64,000 nt of DNA. It comes from Kitagawia praeruptora. Taxonomy: Eukaryota > Streptophyta > Magnoliopsida > Apiales > Apiaceae. The stretch is from assembly GCA_037693485.1 (NCBI GenBank), contig CM075346.1, forward strand, positions 104,142,501 to 104,206,500, written 5' to 3'. The translations under genes were made by a program, and so were the position numbers. The notes below the pieces were generated by a model that was not told the origin of the DNA, ran no database searches, and saw only the letters and a list, made by a program, of their open reading frames with translations. Every line of letters starts with the position of its first letter. The first letter of the stretch is position 1. Shown in pieces: positions 57,955-64,000 of the stretch.

Positions 57955-58829
57955 TTATACAACATTATCAGATGGGTTAGTCTTGTTGGCCTCGCTGGCG
58001 AGTCTAGCTTCCTCATGTGCCCTTTCCTCTTCAATCTCCTTGCGGAGTTCAAGAGCAAAGTCAGCGGTTTCAGGGTCGAGCTGCGACCAATCGAAGTCAG
58101 GGACCTTCTTGATAAATTCTTTCATGAACTCAGTTTGTGCGGCTTCTTCAATAGAAGAACGCTCGCCCTGGGCCGCTTCAAGTTCCACCTTCAGCTTGGC
58201 CACCTCCACCTCGTGCTCTTTTATCAGCACGGCCTCGCGCTCCTCCGAATCTTTGAGTGCCTTGTTAAGGGCAGCCTTCTCATTATTGATGTTTTTTAAC
58301 TCGGAGCGAAGGGAGGAAGTCTCAGTGCTCAAAGATCGCTGGTAGGTCTCCAGAAGTCGCTTCTTATCTTCTTCAAATTTGAGTTTGAGATCAGCTACCT
58401 CCTTCTCCAGTTTGCTATTGGCAGTTACCACGTTCTTCAGCTCTCGAAGATGCGAGGCCTGGCGGATAAAAGCTTCAGCCACGCATTTAGAAACTGATTC
58501 AGAGTTCTCTATCAGCTCAGCACCTACCCAGTTTGTGCATTCTGCTTCAGTGGCATGGGTGTATCCATGCTTCGCGAAGAGATGGTGGATAGGGGTCGCT
58601 GAGGCAGGAGGCTTCACGGAAGGGAGCACAGACCCGTCTTTCTTGTTCTTCTTTGATACATGTACTTTAGGGTTGCCCTGGAGTGTCAGTTGTGGAATTT
58701 CAATTTGAACAGGAGGTGGAGGAGGTGGAAGCTCATTCGTTTTCTTCTATTGAGTAGGAGTTGGCTTTACTGCGATAGCAGCCTCGCCTTTCTTGCAGAA
58801 TGGCGGTCTGCGACCCTTGCTTGTCATGT

Positions 58830-58951
58830 CTGAAAAGAGAAGGGGAAACACAGTTAAAAGATTATATAAATGATTAGAAGCAACAAGGATAACACATATA
58901 AAGAAGCTGAAAGTTCGATAGGTAATAAGTACACAGTAACGAGGAGAGTAC
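58830..58951 (-). other. Intron 2 of antisense gene in D (122 bp)
   Basis: Donor GTACTC after GAGG and acceptor TTTTCAG before ACATGAC. Joining keeps the frame from VTVSE into the exon that leads to the coiled coil. Confidence 0.7.
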
Positions 58952-59203
58952 CCTCGCTCACAGTAACTACAATTCTAGAGGACGAGGCTTCCTCTCGCGT
59001 TTTTCTTTTTCGCGAAGCCTTCCTCGCTTTCAAAGGCCCTGTTTTAGTTGGTAATTTTACTCCTTCTTTCAGAAATTTACACTCAATTAAGTTTCCTATG
59101 GTAAGGAGCTTGCGGATGTTCCTGTCTTCGTGAGTGGTCTTTGTTATCAACTCATCTGCACGTCGCTTCTCCTCGCCTTTTAAGACAGTTCGCACTTGGC
59201 CAA

Positions 59204-59284
59204 CTATGAGGTCGTCGGAGTAATGTTAGATTGTGAGTTAATTAAAAAGAAGACATGTGGGAAGTAGAAATGACGATTTTGTAC
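59204..59284 (-). other. Intron 1 of antisense gene in D (81 bp)
   Basis: Donor CAG|GTACAA, acceptor CTCATAG|TT. It contains T-rich sequence and in-frame stops; splicing joins NYLP to GQVRTVLKGEE in one frame (phase 1). Confidence 0.72.
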
Positions 59285-60503
59285 CTGGGAGATAGTTGAA
59301 TGAGGTCTTTATTCGAGGGACCTCATGAACATAAAGAAACGGGCCCTTCCACGAGCCTGCGTTGCTGGGGGAACTGTGATAGATATCTATTTTGTTGAAC
59401 TAGGGCCACATCGAGAAGTAGACATACCCGAAGTCAGATGCCCCACACTTTTTTAGTTGAAGAAAGTAGCCCATTGTCCTCGCATCTAACTCGGGATATC
59501 CGAGTTTGTGGTAGAGGACATAGAGTGCGATCATGGCCCTGTAGCCATTGGGGTTGATTTGAATTGGAGCTAGGTGGTACGTCTCACAGACATCTTTAAT
59601 AAAGGGGTGGAGTGGAGATGAGACGCCGATTTTCATCATAGCCGACATCAATACCATGCGAGGCACTCTACCGCCATTCTCTTCTCTTCATAATTAAAGC
59701 GATAGCATCGCATTGAAGCTTTGGGTATAATTATTTTCCCTTCAGGCCTGAAGGTGTCTACCGCCTTTGCAAGGGACTCTGGGTCCATGGTCGTTGATAG
59801 GTCTCTACATGCAAGGATGCAGGGCTGGCCTGGTTTTTTTTTTGGAGCCTGCCGGGATGTCTTCAGGGCAAGGTCTGCCGACGTAAATAGTACCCTCCAG
59901 TTCGGGTTGAAGGGTTGGTACATAAGGTTCTGGTGACATTTCAGGAATGTATTCATAGTCCTCGAAGTTGACAACCATAGTTACTTCATCAAGGCCGCCA
60001 TCATCAGAAGTGGGCTCTTCGTAATCTGAATCGTCTGAGTTGACCTTGTTGTCGGCTCCGCCTTCAAGTTCATAGTATGCTGGGCCTAGTGAGTTCGTTG
60101 ATGAGGAACTACTGGAAAGGAATATTGGGGCTTGGATGTTGAGGAGATTTTTGTTAAGAGGAGAAAGGAGATTGGGGACGCCTGAGAAAAATTTCTCTCC
60201 CCTATCTAGCAGCTCGTTTATCTGATCTTGAACGGATGAAGGGGGATCGAGGATGGAACGGTTCTGGGAGTCAGAGGCGATGTCAATGGATTGGTTGTGT
60301 GAGTCGGAGGGTCGCTTAGATTTCCACGATCCCAGTGGAGCGTCTCTAGTGAAATCTTCATGGGACCATTGGGTATCCAGATATAATTTAAATGAGGAGT
60401 CGCTAGCACTTGCAGCTTTAGCGATATTAGCAGCTGCCCGCTCGCTAATTGATACGTTTGGAAGCAGAGGCGAGGGGATTCGCGAGCTGTCGTCGGTAGA
60501 CAT

Positions 60504-60831
60504 CTGAAAAGAAAGTGGAGTGTTAGTGTGTGCACTTATAGAATATCAAGGGGATTCAGAAAGAAGAAATATATACAGAAAAGTTCTAAGTGTCCTCACA
60601 TCGCACACGAAGAAGGCGTAATGTTATACTCTTATTCTATACGCTAGGCAACGGTCCTACATGTAAATGGGGGTCGCATTTGCTAGGCTAACGAGGCAGG
60701 GCTCGTAGTGTGAAATTAAGTGTTTGGGGTCGCATGTATTCGGCTTCGCATCGCATATAATTGCAGATAAAGAAACTTGAAATTATAAACCACATGTGTA
60801 TTTAAATGAAGAACAAGAGAGAGAAACTTAC
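60504..60831 (-). other. Probable 5'-UTR intron of antisense gene in D
   Basis: The donor GTAAGT at 60831-60826 (minus) and the acceptor TTTCTTTTCAG end exactly at the ATG of the antisense gene. Leader introns that end at the start codon are common in plants. Inferred from consensus sites only. Confidence 0.5.
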
Positions 60832-60978
60832 TGTTTGATGAAGAAAAGTTAAAGATCTTGAAAAACTTGAGGTCGTTCTTGATGGAAAGCGAGCTGGGAC
60901 TTTGTTTGATCCGGGAGCAAATTGACAGCACTTCGGTATGATGTTAATAAGGAAAGTGACAAATGATTTGAGATCTGA

Positions 60979-60991
60979 GATATATATAGTA
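60979..60991 (-). promoter_or_regulatory. TATA box for antisense gene of D
   Basis: On the minus strand ACTATATATATCT lies about 150 bp upstream of the proposed leader-intron donor, inside the element and outside the LTR. ACGTGTC-type motifs lie just upstream (61013-61022). Confidence 0.45.
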
Positions 60992-61194
60992 ACAAGGAGA
61001 GAGAGGCATGTGATACGTGTCATCATCTCAGACAGTCTGACGCCGATCTCGATGTGCCAGCTGTTAGAAACCGTTCAAAATTCATTGGGCCGGTGAGGAG
61101 AGCCCAAAGGTAATTGATGGTGGGCCTTAATGTCGGGTCAAGATCCGTGGAGCCAAAATCTCTAAGTCCACATCGCATCGCAAATGACGATATA

Positions 61195-61208
61195 GACTTG
61201 GGGGTAGT
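61195..61208 (+). promoter_or_regulatory. Polypurine tract of D
   Basis: GACTTGGGGGTAGT directly precedes the 3' LTR; a short purine tract in the required place. Confidence 0.65.
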
Positions 61209-61893
61209 TGTTATGCCCGAATCTGGCATAGGTCTTAAACAGGCCTAATGGGCTGGAATAATACGATATCACCATTAATGGGCTTGGGTCGATGATGCTT
61301 ATTTCCAAGGAATCAACTAATTATATCATGGAAGTTACTACAGGGGTCGTCAGCGAGCCCTACGGCTCGCAGCCTGCAAGGTCCAGCGAGGCCTAGAGCT
61401 TATACATCAGGAAGGTTCATGGACAGACCAAGCGAGGTTGTATGGGCATGATTATCTCCATACAGTGTGAATCGCCTCGCATGACTAGCCCAGCAAGGCC
61501 GCATGCGAGGTCCTGTAATTTCTCCATATCGCCCGCCAGCGAGGCCAGGGCATCGCAAGCTGCAGGTCCAGTATGGGGCCGCAGGTCATCAATATCAAAA
61601 ATGGGTAAAATATATCAGCCCAAGAAGACGCCTAGTGGATTTGGGCCTAATCAAGCCCATAAAAATCCTAGCCCGTCTAGATAACTTCTTCTCCAAGAGA
61701 ACTACGTTGGCTTGATCCCTATAAATAGGGTACGTAGGCATCTTGTAAGGCTCTGAAAATCAATAGACAAGAGCAGCCACAAACAATCACCAATCACCTC
61801 CGTGTTCTTCGTGTTCATAGCAAAATATCCGTATTTTGCTCCGTGATTCCAGCAAACCTCCAAATATTGTTATACAATATTCTCCCTATAACA
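61209..61893 (+). repeat. 3' LTR of element D (685 bp)
   Basis: Matches 42430-43132 with about nine substitutions and one 18-bp deletion. TATA box at 61720-61727. An 80-codon ORF here and its twin in the 5' LTR are by-products of the repeat. Confidence 0.95.
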
Positions 61894-61898
61894 ATTTC
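61894..61898. repeat. Right target duplication of element D
   Basis: ATTTC, identical to 42425-42429. Confidence 0.92.
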
Positions 61899-62806
61899 TA
61901 AGTTGTAAGTTGAAATGACCTTACTTATATTGATCGTAATACATATGAATTAATTAAAAACACTTCCCGGGTACACTCAACTATATCTTAATATTCTAAC
62001 CGACATGTGACACATTCGAAGATTGTTCTCAATTTTTTTTAAAAAAAGTGTCATACATACACTACAATCGCAATCATAGTATAATGTCCACGAATGTTTA
62101 TCACAATCTCAAGTCACATCAGGGTGTGCACCACTACACTTGGATTTCATCGTAAAACCCGAATCAATGAATTCTCAGTCGTTACAACTTACTACTCATT
62201 ATGAAAAACCATTAAATTATTATTTTTTCTAATCACCGTAAACAACCAACAAATCACGACACTGATGCATTCGTGGTTCCAACTATTTACATTACTCGAC
62301 GGGGAGGTTCATTGATCCCCATTATCAACATGCATTGCTACTCATATTACACTATTAGAATTACGATTTCACAATACAATTATAAATAATTCAACCGTTA
62401 CTTTCATCTTTAAAATAAAATAATTAAGTAAAAATAACATGTACCGTTAATTAAGAGTAAATAAGTAAAACGAAAAAAGGTAACATGTTTTACATGAAAA
62501 AGGAAACTCATGATTAATTATTTGCAACCACAATATTATTATTTAATTTTAATAATTAGGATAATCATAACGAAAGTCAAATCGACAAACTTTCAATGTT
62601 TCAGTTTTAATATAATAGTGTAGGTAATAAAATTATTTTAACAAAAATATCTTTTAGAAGAAATTTAAATTTATTTTGATGTAGAAGTTCCTTGCAGTAT
62701 TTTTTTTTTTGTCCCTTGCAGTATTCTACTTGTACGGCATTTGTACACTATTCCTATGCAGGAAATGCAGTGCAGGCCGTCATCAAGTTGAATGATATGA
62801 AATGAG
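61899..62806. other. AT-rich spacer, no gene seen
   Basis: Direct continuation of the sequence left of 42425. No ORF, repeat end or RNA gene recognised. Homopolymer tract near 62695-62710. Confidence 0.6.
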
Positions 62807-63074
62807 CATGGTTCTAAAAATCCCCGTTTTAATCGATTAATTCCCGATTAATCCTCTGTAAGGTAGCTAACCGATTCGATTTTTGAAATCCGATTAATCC
62901 TATAAATTTATTTAAAATGATATGTTTAATCGTAAATTAGACTAATATATTAAATATTATTATAATATCCGATTAATACTCCGATTAATCCTTCCGATTA
63001 ATCCCCGATTACCCGATTAATCTTAAATCGGTACCTCAACCAATTTATACCGATTACCGATTTTTATAACCATG
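62807..63074. mobile_element. hAT-type MITE (268 bp)
   Basis: Ends CATGGTTCTAAAAATC / CATGGTTATAAAAATC, with a perfect 8-bp duplication GAAATGAG (62799-62806 and 63075-63082). The interior has many CCGATTAAT motifs in direct and inverted orientation. No ORF. Confidence 0.9.
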
Positions 63075-63082
63075 GAAATGAG

Positions 63083-64000
63083 CATTAAAGATGCTCTTAA
63101 ATCTCTTGAAAATATATTGTTATTTCCATTTTGAACGCACTTGCTTCATATTTCCACCATATCCTCAAATATGATATGTACAAATAATTTATTACAGTAA
63201 ACATCAAAGGGAGTCATTTGGTAAATCTAAATGATATAAATTTGAATGATTAAAATTTCTTAAGAATTCCGAACGAATAAAATTATTTGGCAGTAAATAT
63301 AAAAAATGTTTGAATGACATTATTTTAATAATTTTTCTTTTTTTTATATGATAAGAATGTTAAATATTTACGTATGAGCTATATTTAAAATATGTTAATT
63401 AAATTTCATTCAATACACATGATAGTAAAATGTAATTAAGAAGTCAAATAAAGCATTATCAAAATTTAATATTTAAATAACACCATTTTATACATTACAT
63501 TCAAAATTAATAATTATTTTGACTATATAATTTATTATTTATATAATTAAATGACTAAAATAATTAAAATACAAGTTTATACTAATATATAATAGAATAA
63601 ATGCCCAAAATACCCACTTTTTTACTCCCCACCTACTAAAATACCCAAGCGCGTGAACAGTGCCCAAATTACCCATTGGACACGCAAGTCCAGAAGGCGT
63701 ATCACACGAGTACTTTAGCAGTCGTTCCCGTCGTTTCTATTGTTCTCGTCGGTGACAAAATCAATTTTGGGGGTTTTAAATCAAGCAAATGAAATGGTTT
63801 AAGACTGGTATGGTTATGTAGATCGTTGAATAACGTATAATACGTGAACGGAGGATGAACGGAGATGGTCGAACGAAGCTCATCGGAAACTATCTAACAA
63901 ATCGAAAAAAACGAAGCTCTTGGGTGTTGCAAATCTGGCAAAACAAATGCTTTGAAATTGGTATAGTCATGTAGATCGTCGAAAGACGATTTCAGCTGTG
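63083..64000. other. Spacer with repeated motif at window edge
   Basis: AT-rich to about 63600, then more GC-rich. GGTATGGTTATGTAGATCGT (63808) recurs as GGTATAGTCATGTAGATCGT (63960), about 152 bp apart. It could be the subterminal part of a larger DNA transposon running off the window; not provable here. Confidence 0.4.

Larger units (their letters stand above)
57955..60503 (-). pseudogene. Spliced antisense gene of element D (gypsy-type transposon domain)
   Basis: Minus-strand gene from ATG 60503 to the stop at 57955. Exon 1 begins MSTDDSSRIPSP, runs through an acidic Ser-rich part, then a domain with PLHPFIKDVCETYHLAP and YVLYHKLGYPEL. I recognise this as the 'putative gypsy type transposon' domain (PF04195 family). 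Introns at 59204-59284 and 58830-58951 both have GT..AG ends, and removing them keeps one frame. The last exon encodes a long coiled coil (about 58480-58070). Damage: a frameshift at the A-run near 59830, another near 59660-59690, TAG at 59400 and TAG near 58747. The role in Tat elements is unknown. Confidence 0.8.
42430..61893 (+). mobile_element. Tat-type Ty3/gypsy element D, complete, with nested E
   Basis: LTRs of 703 and 685 bp, a PBS after the 5' LTR and a PPT before the 3' LTR, with ATTTC duplications outside. Gene order is gag, protease, RT, RNase H, a second archaeal-type RNase H and integrase, then a large region with an antisense spliced gene. These are features of the Tat lineage (family knowledge). 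Element E (49555-57242) is nested right after integrase. Without E, D is about 11.8 kb. Pol has three TGA stops and at least two frameshifts. The LTRs differ by roughly 1-1.5 percent plus one 18-bp indel. Confidence 0.95.

Overview
This is a nuclear window from a flowering plant. It has introns with GT..AG borders, plant-type LTR retrotransposons primed by tRNA-iMet and tRNA-Asp, many small hAT-type elements and AT-rich spacers. The copia elements carry a long extra ORF after pol of a kind I associate with SIRE/Maximus elements of asterids, so an asterid eudicot is my best guess (inference). I found no ordinary host gene, rRNA, tRNA gene or CRISPR. About 55 of the 64 kb is nested transposable elements.

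Layout. (1) 1-8244 (+): copia element A, entering from the left: pol, a small antisense gene, an env-like ORF and the 3' LTR. (2) 8245-9808 (+): fragment G of another copia pol, into which A inserted. (3) 9878-27372 (-): copia element B, same family as A but inverted, so A and B form a very large inverted repeat. B is split by (4) 15725-26586 (-): an Athila-type Ty3/gypsy element, F, with an extra piece of a second tandem copy at its right end and a 522-bp loss of B pol at that junction. (5) 27373-36004 (+): copia element C, inserted in B pol: 5' LTR, PBS, gag, pol, antisense ORF and a truncated env-like ORF; its 3' end is lost. (6) 36005-42424: AT-rich spacer with hAT-type MITEs, a probable solo LTR and a palindromic MITE. 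(7) 42430-61893: complete Tat-type Ty3/gypsy element D with both LTRs and a perfect ATTTC target duplication. It carries gag-PR-RT-RNaseH-IN forward and a spliced gene in reverse. (8) Inside D, 49555-57242 (-): element E, a non-autonomous Athila derivative with identical-length 1311-bp LTRs and an AGTAC duplication. Inside E, 55144-55698 is a hAT MITE with an 8-bp duplication. (9) 61899-64000: spacer with one more hAT MITE.

How the parts work together. Forward gag/pol genes would supply virus-like particles, reverse transcription and integration, but every pol here carries stops or frameshifts, so these copies need help in trans. Element E has LTRs, PBS, PPT and a conserved 3' block like those of F and could be mobilised by an F-like partner. 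The most interesting pattern is that two unrelated lineages (copia A/B/C and gypsy D) each carry a gene on the opposite strand, between pol and the 3' LTR, with its own TATA box. In A/B and C the antisense gene diverges from the env-like ORF across a shared spacer that contains a CACGTG G-box. In D the antisense gene has introns whose removal restores the reading frame. These may be element-encoded accessory or regulatory proteins. All pairwise similarities were judged by eye; no database search was done.
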